Translations under genes and position numbers: made by a program
The notes under the pieces: model-generated
Database searches by the model: none
Told to the model about the DNA's origin: nothing
The model's input: only the letters and a program-made list of their open reading frames with translations
Part shown: piece after piece, positions 35,599 through 44,876 of the stretch
Numbering within the stretch: the stretch's first letter is position 1
How the letters are laid out: the number at the start of each line of letters is the position of its first letter
Source: an uncultured Muribaculaceae bacterium
GTDB lineage: Bacteria > Bacteroidota > Bacteroidia > Bacteroidales > Muribaculaceae
Length of the DNA stretch: 64,000 nt
Direction: 5' to 3'
Assembly (NCBI GenBank): GCA_910586995.1
Contig: CAJUKZ010000002.1
Span: 248,001-312,000 of the forward strand

Positions 35599-36536
35599 TG
35601 CGACGGCATATCATCTTATCAGCAATAAGTCTGCTCTCCATCCCGGTGCTTCTGCAAAGTTGCTTTACCGGGGTGGAGAGCACTCCTAAAATAACCTCGT
35701 CGGAAGTCAGGAAACAGCACGTAGTGTCAACTCCCGAGATGGAATATCTGTCGGACATAACGGCAGAACCTTTTGCCGAATGGCTGCCGGGAAAACCATT
35801 TTATGTCACAGACAGCAAGATAGGCATCATTTTCACCCCATCGCAAGGAGTCGGACAACAAGGAATAAACGTCGGAGACACTATCACATATCTGAGGTAT
35901 CAGGAAGCCCTGTCTGTCACAGGCGACAGTGTGACAGACATAGTGCTTGCCAAAGACGATACATCGCTCACCTACCGTGTCAATGCATCCGCGTCGCAAC
36001 TCAGAAGACGCAAACAGGTCGAGATACCGTTCACAATTGAAATGAACATCATCGCCGATGCACGCCACAAGATCTCAGACAAAAACTTCTATATCCTGAC
36101 GCCTCTGTGGTACGACAATGAGGAACGTCCCGTCGACGGACTACGGTTCACTGAAGTGCGCGTGACCGACGTACTGCCCGGAAACCATGTCTATCCATTG
36201 AAAGTAATGTTCACAACTGCAGATACCGGGCTTGAACGCTGTGTATTCCTCTCGCTGTCTGATCCGGAAAACTCGACAATGCGCAATTTCGCCAAAGTAT
36301 TCGCCCTTAGCGATCCACATCTGCGCTATCCCTCGATATCAGACACCAATTGGCATCTGATCCAGAATTCAAAAGTAGCCCTCGGCATGACCCGCGACGA
36401 ATGTCGTCTGGCTCTGGGATCTCCGTCCGAACTTGACCGAAGACCATCCACTGCGGGAGTCTACGAGATATGGAACTACGACGACGGACAATACCTTATA
36501 TTCCAAGACGGATTACTCACCAGATTCCGCAGATGA
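35595..36536 (+). CDS. Lipoprotein with BamE/SmpA-like C-terminal segment
   Basis: A 313-residue predicted lipoprotein (lipobox LLQSC near residue 23). The body is beta-rich and not recognised. The last 60 residues (SKVALGMTRDECRLALGSPSELDRR ... YEIWNYDDGQYLIFQDGLL) match the helix-helix-sheet pattern of BamE/SmpA/OmlA domains, where a start-site GMT-x-x-E/Q and a GxP turn recur. It may interact with outer-membrane assembly or cell-wall partners, but this is inference from a common fold. It overlaps both the upstream peptidase gene and the downstream hydrolase gene by ATGA, so the three are translated as one unit. Confidence 0.65.
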   Translation: MMRRHIILSAISLLSIPVLLQSCFTGVESTPKITSSEVRKQHVVSTPEMEYLSDITAEPFAEWLPGKPFYVTDSKIGIIFTPSQGVGQQGINVGDTITYLRYQEALSVTGDSVTDIVLAKDDTSLTYRVNASASQLRRRKQVEIPFTIEMNIIADARHKISDKNFYILTPLWYDNEERPVDGLRFTEVRVTDVLPGNHVYPLKVMFTTADTGLERCVFLSLSDPENSTMRNFAKVFALSDPHLRYPSISDTNWHLIQNSKVALGMTRDECRLALGSPSELDRRPSTAGVYEIWNYDDGQYLIFQDGLLTRFRR

Positions 36537-37303
36537 AACTTACATTCTTAGGCACAGGCACATCTACCGGAGTACCGCAGATCGGATGCGGATGCTCTGT
36601 ATGCACATCATCAGATCCACGCGACAACAGACTACGCTCATCGGCATTGCTAACGACCGACGACGGAAGCAATATCCTCATCGACTGCGGACCGGATTTC
36701 CGTACACAGATACTGCGTGCCGGCTCGCCCGAAATAGATTGCGCCCTGATCACACACGAGCATTACGACCACGTAGGCGGTATGGATGACCTACGACCAT
36801 ATACATATCCCGATGGCTTCGACATATATTGCAGGGCAGACGTGGCAGAGGATCTGCGCCGACGCATCCCGTACTGCTTCGCACAGTCGCCTTACCCCGG
36901 CGTGCCACAACTGCATCTGCATGAGATAACACCGGGCAACCCGTTCCGCATCAAGGCTACAGAAACCGGAATCCTACCTGTTGAGATCATGCACTGGAAT
37001 CTTCCGATATTAGGATTCCGCATCGGCAACCTCGCATACATAACAGACTGCAAGACCATGCCGGACGAGACAGTGCGCCAGATTCAGGGAATAGACACAC
37101 TGGTGCTGAACGCACTGCGCATCGAACCACACAACTCGCATCTGAGTCTGTCTGAAGCAATTGAACTGATAATGCGTATAAAGCCAAGGATCGCGTACCT
37201 GACGCATCTGTCTCACCAGATGGGACTGCATGCAGAGGTGGAACGTAGTCTGCCGTATAATGTACGCATAGCCTACGACGGACTGTGTGTCGAAATCAAT
37301 TGA
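36533..37303 (+). CDS. PhnP-like metallo-beta-lactamase-fold phosphodiesterase
   Basis: A 256-residue metal hydrolase starting at ATG 36533 (MKLTFLGTGTSTGVP), which overlaps the lipoprotein stop by 4 bases; the longer frame runs inside that gene. It has the PhnP-type structural zinc site GCGCSVC (Cys19, 21, 24), the catalytic HEHYDH (75-80) with preceding DCGPDF, His in EIMHWN, Asp in YITDCK and a C-terminal LTHLSHQMGLH. PhnP opens cyclic ribose phosphates in phosphonate use, but no phn genes are present, so the substrate here is open. A hairpin with T-run follows the stop. Confidence 0.85.
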   Translation: MKLTFLGTGTSTGVPQIGCGCSVCTSSDPRDNRLRSSALLTTDDGSNILIDCGPDFRTQILRAGSPEIDCALITHEHYDHVGGMDDLRPYTYPDGFDIYCRADVAEDLRRRIPYCFAQSPYPGVPQLHLHEITPGNPFRIKATETGILPVEIMHWNLPILGFRIGNLAYITDCKTMPDETVRQIQGIDTLVLNALRIEPHNSHLSLSEAIELIMRIKPRIAYLTHLSHQMGLHAEVERSLPYNVRIAYDGLCVEIN

Positions 37304-37319
37304 AAAACATCTATGCAAG

Positions 37320-37341
37320 ACCGTCAATTTAGACGGTTTTG
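37320..37341 (+). terminator. Terminator after the PhnP-like gene
   Basis: A 6-bp stem ACCGTC/GACGGT with a 6-base loop is followed by TTTG. It abuts the pepT promoter. Confidence 0.5.
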
Positions 37342-37344
37342 TCG

Positions 37345-37352
37345 TATATTTG
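37345..37352 (+). promoter_or_regulatory. -7 promoter element for pepT-miaA
   Basis: TATATTTG at 37345-37352; the predicted start near 37359 gives a leader of about 20 bases. Confidence 0.55.
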
Positions 37353-37378
37353 CAGAATAAAACCCAAAACGCTTGAAC

Positions 37379-38605
37379 ATGAATGTTGTAGACAGATTTC
37401 TTCAATATGTGAAGTTCGACACCCAGAGCGACGAACTCACCAATATGACACCCTCGACACCCGGGCAGATGGTATTCGCCGAATTCCTGAAAGGCGAGAT
37501 GGAAAAGCTCGGTCTCAAGGATATAAGCCTCGACGAGAACGGCTACCTGATGGGTACACTGCCAGGCAATATCACAGACAGGAAAGTGCCTGTGGTCGGA
37601 TTCATCGCCCATCTCGACACATCACCCGACATGTCGGGACACAATGTATCTCCCAGAATCGTTAAAAACTACGATGGCGAAGATATAACGCTGAACGCAG
37701 ACAAGGGCATAGTGCTCAGCCCATCGCAGTTCCCCGAACTTCTTGACTATAAAGGCCAGGATCTGATCGTAACCGACGGCAACACTCTGCTCGGAGCTGA
37801 CGACAAGGCCGGCATAGCCGAAATAATGTCGGCCGTAGACTACATGATCGCACATCCCGAAATCAAACATGGAGATATACGCATAGCCTTCAATCCCGAT
37901 GAGGAAATAGGTCAGGGCGCACACAAGTTCGATGTAGAACGCTTCGGTGCAGAATGGGCATATACAATGGACGGCGGGGAAATCGGAGAACTCGAATATG
38001 AGAACTTCAATGCTGCCGTGGCACATGTCACATTCAACGGCAGAAACGTACACCCCGGCTATGCAAAGCACAAGATGCTGAACTCAATGCGTGTGGCCAC
38101 ACAATTCGCTATCATGCTGCCACGCTGGGAGACACCCGAGCACACCGAAGAATACGAGGGATTCTATCATCTTGTATCAATCGAAGGTACTGTAGAGAAA
38201 ACTGTGATCACCTATATCATACGTGACTTTGACCGCGACCGCTTCGAACGCCGCAAAAAGGAACTCGAACACCTCGCGCGTAAGATAAACCATGAATTCC
38301 CCGGATGCTGCGAACTTGAGATCAAGGATCAGTATTACAACATGCGCGAGAAGATCGAGCCGGTGATGCACGTGGTTGACATAGCCAAACAGGCTATGGA
38401 GAATGCCGGAGTACCACCTAAAGTGACACCAATCCGTGGCGGCACAGACGGAGCACAGCTTTCATTCAAGGGACTCCCCTGCCCCAACATCTTCGCCGGC
38501 GGACTCAATTTCCACGGACGCTTCGAATTCGTACCTGTACCATCAATGGAGAAAGCACAGGATGTGATTGTAGAAATAGCCCGTCTGGTAGGTGAACGCC
38601 AGTAA
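37379..38605 (+). CDS. pepT: Peptidase T (tripeptide aminopeptidase)
   Basis: Cytosolic dizinc M20 peptidase removing N-terminal residues from tripeptides. From ATG 37379 (MNVVDRFLQYVKFDTQS) it has 408 residues. Metal and catalytic motifs: GFIAHLDTSPD (His, Asp), NTLLGADDKAGIAEI (bridging Asp), FNPDEEIGQGA (catalytic Glu plus ligand Glu), YTMDGGEIGELEYE (Asp) and the final His in AGGLNFHGRFEFV. The dimerization domain lies between. A TTG two codons upstream is less likely. It overlaps miaA by 14 bases. Confidence 0.95.
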   Translation: MNVVDRFLQYVKFDTQSDELTNMTPSTPGQMVFAEFLKGEMEKLGLKDISLDENGYLMGTLPGNITDRKVPVVGFIAHLDTSPDMSGHNVSPRIVKNYDGEDITLNADKGIVLSPSQFPELLDYKGQDLIVTDGNTLLGADDKAGIAEIMSAVDYMIAHPEIKHGDIRIAFNPDEEIGQGAHKFDVERFGAEWAYTMDGGEIGELEYENFNAAVAHVTFNGRNVHPGYAKHKMLNSMRVATQFAIMLPRWETPEHTEEYEGFYHLVSIEGTVEKTVITYIIRDFDRDRFERRKKELEHLARKINHEFPGCCELEIKDQYYNMREKIEPVMHVVDIAKQAMENAGVPPKVTPIRGGTDGAQLSFKGLPCPNIFAGGLNFHGRFEFVPVPSMEKAQDVIVEIARLVGERQ

Positions 38606-39494
38606 CACACTCATAATCATAACAGGGCCAACCGGATCGGGAAAATCCGCGTTGGCCCTCGCTTTGGCAAAAAAAATCGGATGCCATATTATATCTGCCG
38701 ACTCCAGGCAGATATACCGCGACATACCTATCGGCACTGCCGCCCCGACAGCTGAGGATATGCGTCAGGTTCCGCATCATTTTGTAGGCACACTTGATCT
38801 CAGCGACTACTATAGCGCAGCAATGTTTGAGGAAGATGTGATGAATCTGTTGCCAAAATTATGGGATCAGTCAGGAGGGTTCGCCATAATGTGCGGAGGT
38901 TCAATGATGTATGTGGATGCAATCGCAAAAGGCATCGACAATATGCCGACTGTGAGCGACAGCGTGCGCGCTGAAGCCTACCGGATTTACAACGAAGGCG
39001 GCATAGAGGCTGCACGGGCTGAACTTGCACGCTTAGATCCGGTCTACTATGCACAGGTAGATCTCAACAATTACAAACGCATCGTTCATGCCATAGAGAT
39101 AAGCATGGAAGCAGGTGTTCCTTACTCCACTCTGCGCACAGGGCAAAAGAAATCCCGTCCGTTCGCTATCAAAAAATTTGCCATTGACATGCCCCGTGAA
39201 ATCCTGTTCGACAGAATAAACCGCAGAACACAGGAAATGATAGCCGCCGGCCTTGCAGACGAAGCCCGCGCAGTAATGCACCTGCGCGATCTAAACTCTC
39301 TCAATACTGTAGGCTACAAGGAGATGTTTGAATATCTTGATGGCAGGATGTCGCTCGACGAAGCGACTGAAAAAATAGCCCGTAATACACGCGTGTACGC
39401 AAAGAAACAACTAACATGGCTGAAGAAAGATCCTGATACGATATTCCTCAACTGCAAAAGCGATATGATACAATGTATTATGGATAGTATTTAA
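38592..39494 (+). CDS. miaA: tRNA dimethylallyltransferase
   Basis: Adds the dimethylallyl group to A37 of tRNAs reading U-starting codons. The 300 residues begin with a GTG start (38592) that overlaps the pepT stop by 14 bases. The P-loop GPTGSGKSAL is at 12-21, the catalytic and base-recognition SADSRQIYRDIPIGTA follows, then GGSMMYVDAI and the typical NTVGYKEMFEYLDG and RNTRVYAKKQLTWLKKD. Slightly short of the E. coli enzyme, as usual in Bacteroidetes. Confidence 0.94.
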   Translation: MNASNTLIIITGPTGSGKSALALALAKKIGCHIISADSRQIYRDIPIGTAAPTAEDMRQVPHHFVGTLDLSDYYSAAMFEEDVMNLLPKLWDQSGGFAIMCGGSMMYVDAIAKGIDNMPTVSDSVRAEAYRIYNEGGIEAARAELARLDPVYYAQVDLNNYKRIVHAIEISMEAGVPYSTLRTGQKKSRPFAIKKFAIDMPREILFDRINRRTQEMIAAGLADEARAVMHLRDLNSLNTVGYKEMFEYLDGRMSLDEATEKIARNTRVYAKKQLTWLKKDPDTIFLNCKSDMIQCIMDSI

Positions 39495-39589
39495 CAACAT
39501 TTCGACCGTCAGTGCACATTTAATGCCCAACCAGACCCGTAACTTCGCGATACAGATAAAGAAATGTATCAACCTCTCACTCAAAAGTT

Positions 39590-39805
39590 ATGGGTACTAT
39601 CCACACTTCCGACATTCTTTTCGCGACACTTAGCTGCGGACACAACACAATAAGCCGACGAATACTCACCGGAATAGCCTCAGTTGCGGAAATAGTAAAA
39701 TTATTACGACCCGACAGCCTCAGCCGGTTCGGACTATACACGCTCGAGATACGCAACTCCACGGCAGGCTGGAGTCACCGCAAGCAACTGACTTTCGGCT
39801 TGTGA
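39590..39805 (+). CDS. Small hypothetical protein (71 aa)
   Basis: In the 314-base gap after miaA an ATG at 39590 opens a frame of 71 codons ending 3 bases before the convergent SPOR gene. The product has an amphipathic, plausible composition (ILFATLSCGHNTISRRILTGIAS, then LYTLEIRNSTAGWSHRKQL) without low-complexity bias. TAACTTCG, one base off the -7 consensus, lies near 39530. I do not recognise the family with certainty. It reads better than random frames of the same length, but a chance frame is possible. Confidence 0.4.
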   Translation: MGTIHTSDILFATLSCGHNTISRRILTGIASVAEIVKLLRPDSLSRFGLYTLEIRNSTAGWSHRKQLTFGL

Positions 39806-39808
39806 CAG

Positions 39809-40315
39809 TCAGCGCGGACGCCTAAGCACCCACGGAAAAGGCGATTTTATATATATCGTGCCATCAGCCTTAACGGAATCCAATGCACGGCTTGCCTCTG
39901 CGGGATCGTCGGACGACTGCGCAACCACAAAATATTCTTCGCCGGACTGGACGACAAAAGCACCGGGCCACTTCCCTGAATCGACAAGTCTTTCACGCAT
40001 CGAACGCGCATTGAACAATTGAGAGAACCCGGCTACCACTACACTATATTTCTTTATGCTCTCGCGCGTACCTCCTCCACCTTCTACAGCTTTGACAAAA
40101 CGGCTCACCACAGGCAGAGATATACTGTCATTGACACGCATCTGGCGTGGTCCGCGTTCGCTCTCTATAGCAGCCACTGTAGCAGAATCAATACCTTCGT
40201 TCTGGCGGGCCATCGTGCGCTCATACGCAGCCCTGTAGTTGGCCTCCGTGGTCCGGCATGACGTCAGAGAAAATGCAACGCCTGCAACAACTGCGGCAAT
40301 CATAGTTTTTTTCAT
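39809..40315 (-). CDS. SPOR-domain lipoprotein
   Basis: A 168-residue predicted lipoprotein: signal peptide and lipobox SLTSC (Cys about 20), a charged linker, then a C-terminal SPOR domain. The domain (about 88-160) begins KKYSVVVAGFSQLFNARSMRERL and continues GAFVVQSGEEYFVVAQSSDDPAEASRALDSVK. SPOR domains bind denuded glycan strands of peptidoglycan at division sites. It lies 12 bases after the phosphoesterase gene in the same direction, apparently one transcript. Confidence 0.88.
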   Translation of the reverse strand: MKKTMIAAVVAGVAFSLTSCRTTEANYRAAYERTMARQNEGIDSATVAAIESERGPRQMRVNDSISLPVVSRFVKAVEGGGGTRESIKKYSVVVAGFSQLFNARSMRERLVDSGKWPGAFVVQSGEEYFVVAQSSDDPAEASRALDSVKADGTIYIKSPFPWVLRRPR

Positions 40316-40327
40316 AAGACACAGTAT

Positions 40328-40840
40328 TTATTTAATAACATCCCGCTGACGGGCGAGTTCAATGACTTCAAGATCACGTATGTCCTGACCATCGATCACA
40401 AAACGCATAAGTGTGCGCACCTTCTGCCAACCTGCATATCCGGCAGCCCCGGGATTGAGATGCAGCAGTCCGAGCTGCTTGTCGTACATCACCCTGAGTA
40501 TATGGCTATGACCGGCGACCATCAGTTTGATGCCATCTCGGCGCAACAGCTCGGCCATACCGCGTGAATATCTACCCGGATAGCCCCCTATATGCGTCAT
40601 CAGGACGTCCACATCCTCAACCTTGAATTCGAGGAGTTCCGGACATCTTCGGCACACCTCGCCATGATCAATATTGCCACTTACAGCACGCACGACCGGC
40701 GCTATGGATTCGAGCCTGCGTATGACGTCTATACAGCCTACATCACCGGCATGCCATATCTCGTCGCATCCACCAAGGTGAAGCTGAAAACGATCGTCCC
40801 AGCATGAATGTGTGTCCGACAGAAGACCTATCCTTTTCAT
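40328..40840 (-). CDS. YfcE/MJ0936-type metallophosphoesterase
   Basis: A 170-residue phosphodiesterase with the full two-metal set: LLSDTHSCWDD (Asp, His), HAGDVG (Asp), VSGNIDH (Asn, Asp, His), THIGGYPG (His) and AGHSHI (His-x-His). Members hydrolyse artificial phosphodiesters; the natural substrate is unknown. It precedes the SPOR lipoprotein by 12 bases. Confidence 0.9.
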   Translation of the reverse strand: MKRIGLLSDTHSCWDDRFQLHLGGCDEIWHAGDVGCIDVIRRLESIAPVVRAVSGNIDHGEVCRRCPELLEFKVEDVDVLMTHIGGYPGRYSRGMAELLRRDGIKLMVAGHSHILRVMYDKQLGLLHLNPGAAGYAGWQKVRTLMRFVIDGQDIRDLEVIELARQRDVIK

Positions 40841-40867
40841 AACCGCGAAATCAATAAATTATAGTCC

Positions 40868-40916
40868 TTAAAAAACGCGACTCCGCAAGAGGCGGATAAC
40901 CTCGGTGCGGAGCCGC
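40868..40916 (-). terminator. Intrinsic terminator of the biotin carboxyltransferase gene
   Basis: Minus-strand stem GCGGCTCCGCA/TGCGGAGTCGC (one G-T pair) with an 18-base loop is followed by GTTTTTTAA. It lies 22 bases past the stop at 40938. Confidence 0.8.
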
Positions 40917-40937
40917 TTATTATTCGAACGGACGTTT

Positions 40938-42815
40938 TTACTCAAACTCGATAAGAACCTGGTCTGTGGATACAACGTCGCCCGGCTCAATGAACACGCG
41001 CTTGACTACGCCATCCATCTCAGACATTACATCGTTCTCCATCTTCATGGCTTCGTATACGAAAAGCAGTTCGCCCTTCTTCACAGTCTGACCGGGCTTC
41101 ACATCCACGGAGATGATCTTGCCTCCCATAGGAGCTTTGAATGTTGGACCGGTGATGGGTTCCATAGCGGCCTTGGGTTCTTCCTTCTTAGGTTCTTCCT
41201 TAGGCGCAGCAGCGGCAACTTCCTCACTCCTGCGACGACGCAGGAAGGGATTGGCTACATTAGGCAGAAGTTCCAGAAGCAGGTACTCCTCATTGTTTGA
41301 CGCAAGTTTCACACCTCCGAGTTCGGGCAACTCGGGATTTTCCGGCTTGCGGTATGATGATGTGTCGTAAGGCTTTTCAATAGGACTGCCGGTAAGCTGC
41401 TCGCGGAAAGCAGGATCTACAGGCACAGGTGTATGTCCGTACTCACCCTTCACAAGCGAAATGAACTGGTTGGAGGGGTTGGAATAGTCTGGATTTCCTT
41501 TCTTGCGGTCAAGAGCAAGCGATACGGCCTGCGAACCCACAATCTGACTTGTAGGTGTAACCAAAGGTACAAGACCTGCATCACGGCGAACCTTAGGAAT
41601 AAGCGCCATAGCATCTTCGAGAAGATCGGATGCACCAAGTGCCTTGAGCTGTGCGACCATATTGGAATACATGCCACCGGGAACTTCAGCATTCTTAACC
41701 GTAAGGTTAGGTTTGGGGAAGCCGAAATAGTCCTCGATTCCATGACATGCTGCAAGCAGACCTTCTTCGTCGCCGGCCTCAGCACATGCGATTGCACGAT
41801 CGAACAGAGCATCGATCTCTGCAGGCAGTTTGTCGGCAAGCGGATCGAACGCCTTGGGGAAATGATCTTTGTGAAGATCGAAATCGCTCAGGCTCTCACG
41901 AGCGGCTTTAAGCTTGTTGCGGATCTCACCGACAACCTCCATATTAGCCTCAAGCTCTACTCCCATCTTCTTACAGAAGATATATACAAGCTCGATGGCA
42001 GGAGCGGCCGAGCCCTCAGCAAACCACCATATATTAGTATCAAGAATATCCACACCATTGAGAATTGCCATCACGGAAGATGCAAGACCATATCCGGGAG
42101 TACAGTGAGTATGGAAGTCAACAGGCACTTTCAGTTCGGATTTCAGACGTGAGATAATCGAAGCTGCTCGAAGCGGATTCACCAGACCGGCCATATCCTT
42201 GAGTGTGATGATCTTCGCGCCAAGAGCCTCCATTTCCTTGGCTTTCTCTACAAAGTATTCGTCGGTGAAAATCTTCTCAACTTCCACAACTTCGTCTTTC
42301 TTGCCGAACAGGCGGGCAAAGAACGACTTCTTGACAGGAGTACCAACTGGTTCATCCTTAGGATCCACGGTGTAGCATACAGCACCGTCGGCGATACCAC
42401 CGAGTTTATTGATCAGGCGTATGCTCTCCTTCACATTGTCTATATCGTTGAGCGCATCGAAGATTCGCATCACGTTCAAGCCATTGGCAATAGCTTCCTT
42501 ATAGAAACCCTCGAGTACCGAATCGGGATAAGGAACATAACCGAACAGGTTGCGGCCGCGCGACAAAGCCGACAGAAGCGACTTGCCCTTCATGGCCTTG
42601 GAGGCTATGCGCAGACGCTCCCACGGAGATTCGTCAAGGTAACGCATCACTGAGTCAGGGACTGCACCGCCCCACACTTCCATAATATAAAAACCTGCAT
42701 TCTGATACAGAGGCAGGAGTTTGTCGATTTCTTCCTGTTTCAGACGGGTAGCGAAAAGAGACTGCTGTCCGTCGCGAAGCGTGAGATCACGAATTTGAAG
42801 TTTCTTTGTTTTCAT
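40938..42815 (-). CDS. oadA: Oxaloacetate decarboxylase alpha subunit / pyruvate carboxylase subunit B
   Basis: Biotin-dependent carboxyltransferase of 625 residues. The N-terminal TIM barrel shows RDLTLRDGQQSLFATR (metal Asp), the carboxyl-binding Lys in ITLKDMAGL, the zinc ligands in DFHTHCTPG, and a conserved middle domain (EVPGGMYSNM). The C-terminus has a Lys/Glu/Pro-rich linker (about 530-560) and a biotinyl domain with the biotin Lys in EAMKMEN. An insertion near 165-180 (FFARLFGKKDE) seems typical of Bacteroidales. With beta/gamma membrane subunits it pumps sodium; with a carboxylase subunit it makes oxaloacetate. Neither partner is next door, so the choice is open. Confidence 0.9.
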   Translation of the reverse strand: MKTKKLQIRDLTLRDGQQSLFATRLKQEEIDKLLPLYQNAGFYIMEVWGGAVPDSVMRYLDESPWERLRIASKAMKGKSLLSALSRGRNLFGYVPYPDSVLEGFYKEAIANGLNVMRIFDALNDIDNVKESIRLINKLGGIADGAVCYTVDPKDEPVGTPVKKSFFARLFGKKDEVVEVEKIFTDEYFVEKAKEMEALGAKIITLKDMAGLVNPLRAASIISRLKSELKVPVDFHTHCTPGYGLASSVMAILNGVDILDTNIWWFAEGSAAPAIELVYIFCKKMGVELEANMEVVGEIRNKLKAARESLSDFDLHKDHFPKAFDPLADKLPAEIDALFDRAIACAEAGDEEGLLAACHGIEDYFGFPKPNLTVKNAEVPGGMYSNMVAQLKALGASDLLEDAMALIPKVRRDAGLVPLVTPTSQIVGSQAVSLALDRKKGNPDYSNPSNQFISLVKGEYGHTPVPVDPAFREQLTGSPIEKPYDTSSYRKPENPELPELGGVKLASNNEEYLLLELLPNVANPFLRRRRSEEVAAAAPKEEPKKEEPKAAMEPITGPTFKAPMGGKIISVDVKPGQTVKKGELLFVYEAMKMENDVMSEMDGVVKRVFIEPGDVVSTDQVLIEFE

Positions 42816-42869
42816 AATGAAAGCAGTTGTTTACTGATAAGTGAATTATCTGTAGGTGAAATTATGAGA

Positions 42870-42877
42870 CAAAGTTA
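42870..42877 (-). promoter_or_regulatory. -7 promoter element for the oadA-like gene
   Basis: Minus-strand TAACTTTG at 42877-42870, about 55 bases before the ATG. A small hairpin (ACGGA/TCCGT, near 42894-42910) lies upstream. Confidence 0.5.
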
Positions 42878-42957
42878 CGACTATATTCTATATTACGGAA
42901 AAAAATCCGTTATTTTTTCACATTTGATGGACAAAGTATCTGTGCGCCGGACATCTA

Positions 42958-43980
42958 TCAGACTGTCCGCATCAAAAGAGCCACGGCAAAATCAAGCATT
43001 GTATCGCGTCCCTGAAGTGCAAGTTGCGGATCGAGGTCTACATGGCATCCCTCAGTCGGATCAATACCGAATTCAGTAGTGCGTCCCTCGCTGTCGAGTA
43101 TCGAACATGCCGAAAAACGCACTCCCCAACCACACGGTATTTCAGAAGAATACGGCATGCCGCTTCCGCCACCGGTGCGGTCTCCCACGATGTATATGCC
43201 CGGCAACATTTTCATAATACTCACAAAATTATTAGCGGCAGAGAATGTGCTGCGGTTGGTGAGTACTACAACGGGCTTCATCCATGTGATGTGCGGTTCG
43301 GAGACAGGATCATAGTAGTAAGCGAAAGGATCGGAGAAATCGTCATGCCCCGGTCCTGTCTTGTGGCATAGATAACCTGCGAGCGTACGGTTGCGCAGAA
43401 AGTGCATCACAAGAGTCTCCACATTGTCAAGTCCGCCACCTCCGTTGTCGCGTATGTCTATTATCAATCCCGAAGCTGTGATCAGACTGCTTAGCATGGC
43501 GTCGATATTGCCATGACCAAGTCCGGAATTGAAAGATGGATAGCGTATATAGCCTACATTATCCTGAAGCATGGCATAGGTGACGCTGCCTATATGGTTC
43601 TCACTGAAATTCAAATAATACTGCTCCACTAAGCGCTCATCGTAGTTCTGTGGATAATCACTCCACCACTTTGTATAGTATGAGGTATTGAATCCTGACG
43701 TAAGATTAGTGTGACCGTCGCGCAGTTCGGCGAGCATCTCAGAACATATGGTGAACAGCTCGCGCGCCGACATTTCATCGTGTATTCTCGGTCTGTAACG
43801 GCTGTATACCTCCTGCCAGTCCACATCCTTTTCCTTGAAGAAACAGTAATGTTCGTCGACTATAGTCCACAGAGCCTCGAAATTGCCCACCGGATCATTG
43901 TCCCATGAATCAATATGATGGCACGATGCAAGCGACATGATGGCTGCGAGGCTTATTATTATATTTTTCTTCAGATCCAT
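42958..43980 (-). CDS. S41-family peptidase, lipoprotein
   Basis: C-terminal-processing-protease-like enzyme, 340 residues from ATG 43980 (MDLKKNIIIS). A lipobox SLASC places it in the envelope. An N-terminal helical segment (FEALWTIVDEHYCFF) typical of S41 proteases in Bacteroidetes precedes the catalytic core GLIIDIRDNGGGG, KPVVVLTNRSTFSAANNF (nucleophile Ser) and GDRTGGGSGMP. I do not see a clear PDZ domain; the N-terminal half may be degenerate. It follows the DUF3316 gene by 16 bases. Confidence 0.87.
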   Translation of the reverse strand: MDLKKNIIISLAAIMSLASCHHIDSWDNDPVGNFEALWTIVDEHYCFFKEKDVDWQEVYSRYRPRIHDEMSARELFTICSEMLAELRDGHTNLTSGFNTSYYTKWWSDYPQNYDERLVEQYYLNFSENHIGSVTYAMLQDNVGYIRYPSFNSGLGHGNIDAMLSSLITASGLIIDIRDNGGGGLDNVETLVMHFLRNRTLAGYLCHKTGPGHDDFSDPFAYYYDPVSEPHITWMKPVVVLTNRSTFSAANNFVSIMKMLPGIYIVGDRTGGGSGMPYSSEIPCGWGVRFSACSILDSEGRTTEFGIDPTEGCHVDLDPQLALQGRDTMLDFAVALLMRTV

Positions 43981-43996
43981 AACAATTCGAATTCGT

Positions 43997-44863
43997 TCAG
44001 AACGCACTTATAATCTTTGTGTCGGCTGACAACCTGCGGCCGGGATACATGGAGATCCATTCGCCTCCTATACCGAATACAAATGCATGCCGCACTATAC
44101 GGGTATTGATATGACTGACTTTTGTAGACAAGAGATCACACCTGTAGCCAAAGGTGAGCACAGTTCCGCCAAACCTTATATCCGCCATCAAATCGTTGTT
44201 CCATCTGAAATAATTCCCCCACCACGCCACATGCGACAGTCCTGAATGGTTGCCCATCCATATCTCGTAATACAATTCGCCATAGTCAGGAGAAAAAAAA
44301 GCGCCGGCAAGCGGCAGCGATGTAGTGTAGCGCAGCCCCATTGTCTTACCCCAAAGGGTGAACTTACGGGCCACGTAAGCTGAGGCGTCAACCGTAGCCG
44401 ATGCCTTTGCTGAGGCTGGATTATTACCGTTGCGCGAGGTATATAGACAGCCGACATCAATCCGGGCACGAGGTCCTGCGCCGACGGTTATCCCTCCAAG
44501 CGAATGAAGCGTCCACCTCCTGTACATTCCCCACGAGAAAGCAAGACCGAGATTCCACATTGTTGCATTTCCGGTCAGATTTTCATCACGGTCCACATTT
44601 ACATTGAGCCGTAGATTCATAAGCCAATCTTCAGGACTGCGCTTGAAAGCCTGCCAACGGTCGTAGCCAAAACCTACACTCCATCCGCTGTATCTGAGAG
44701 GAGTAAGATACGTATCCACAATCGACGAACTTCCCGCGTCAAGAGTATAATACGCCGTCACCGGCCTATAGGGCTGCACATCAGCCGAATCAGTTTCGGC
44801 TGCCACAGTTGCATTCAGCGACATCGCCAATACAAGCGATAATAATATCCTGAGTATCTTCAT
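43997..44863 (-). CDS. DUF3316 family exported protein
   Basis: A 288-residue protein with a signal peptide (MKILRILLSLVLAMSLNATVAA) beginning at ATG 44863, 13 bases after parC; the longer frame lies inside parC. The body alternates aromatic strands (YYTLDAGSSSIVDTYLTPLRYSGWSVGFGYDRWQA) like a small outer-membrane barrel and matches what I recall of DUF3316. Function unknown. It lies between parC and an S41 peptidase, all leftward with short gaps. Confidence 0.75.
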   Translation of the reverse strand: MKILRILLSLVLAMSLNATVAAETDSADVQPYRPVTAYYTLDAGSSSIVDTYLTPLRYSGWSVGFGYDRWQAFKRSPEDWLMNLRLNVNVDRDENLTGNATMWNLGLAFSWGMYRRWTLHSLGGITVGAGPRARIDVGCLYTSRNGNNPASAKASATVDASAYVARKFTLWGKTMGLRYTTSLPLAGAFFSPDYGELYYEIWMGNHSGLSHVAWWGNYFRWNNDLMADIRFGGTVLTFGYRCDLLSTKVSHINTRIVRHAFVFGIGGEWISMYPGRRLSADTKIISAF

Positions 44864-44876
44864 GAATCGTGGTGTA

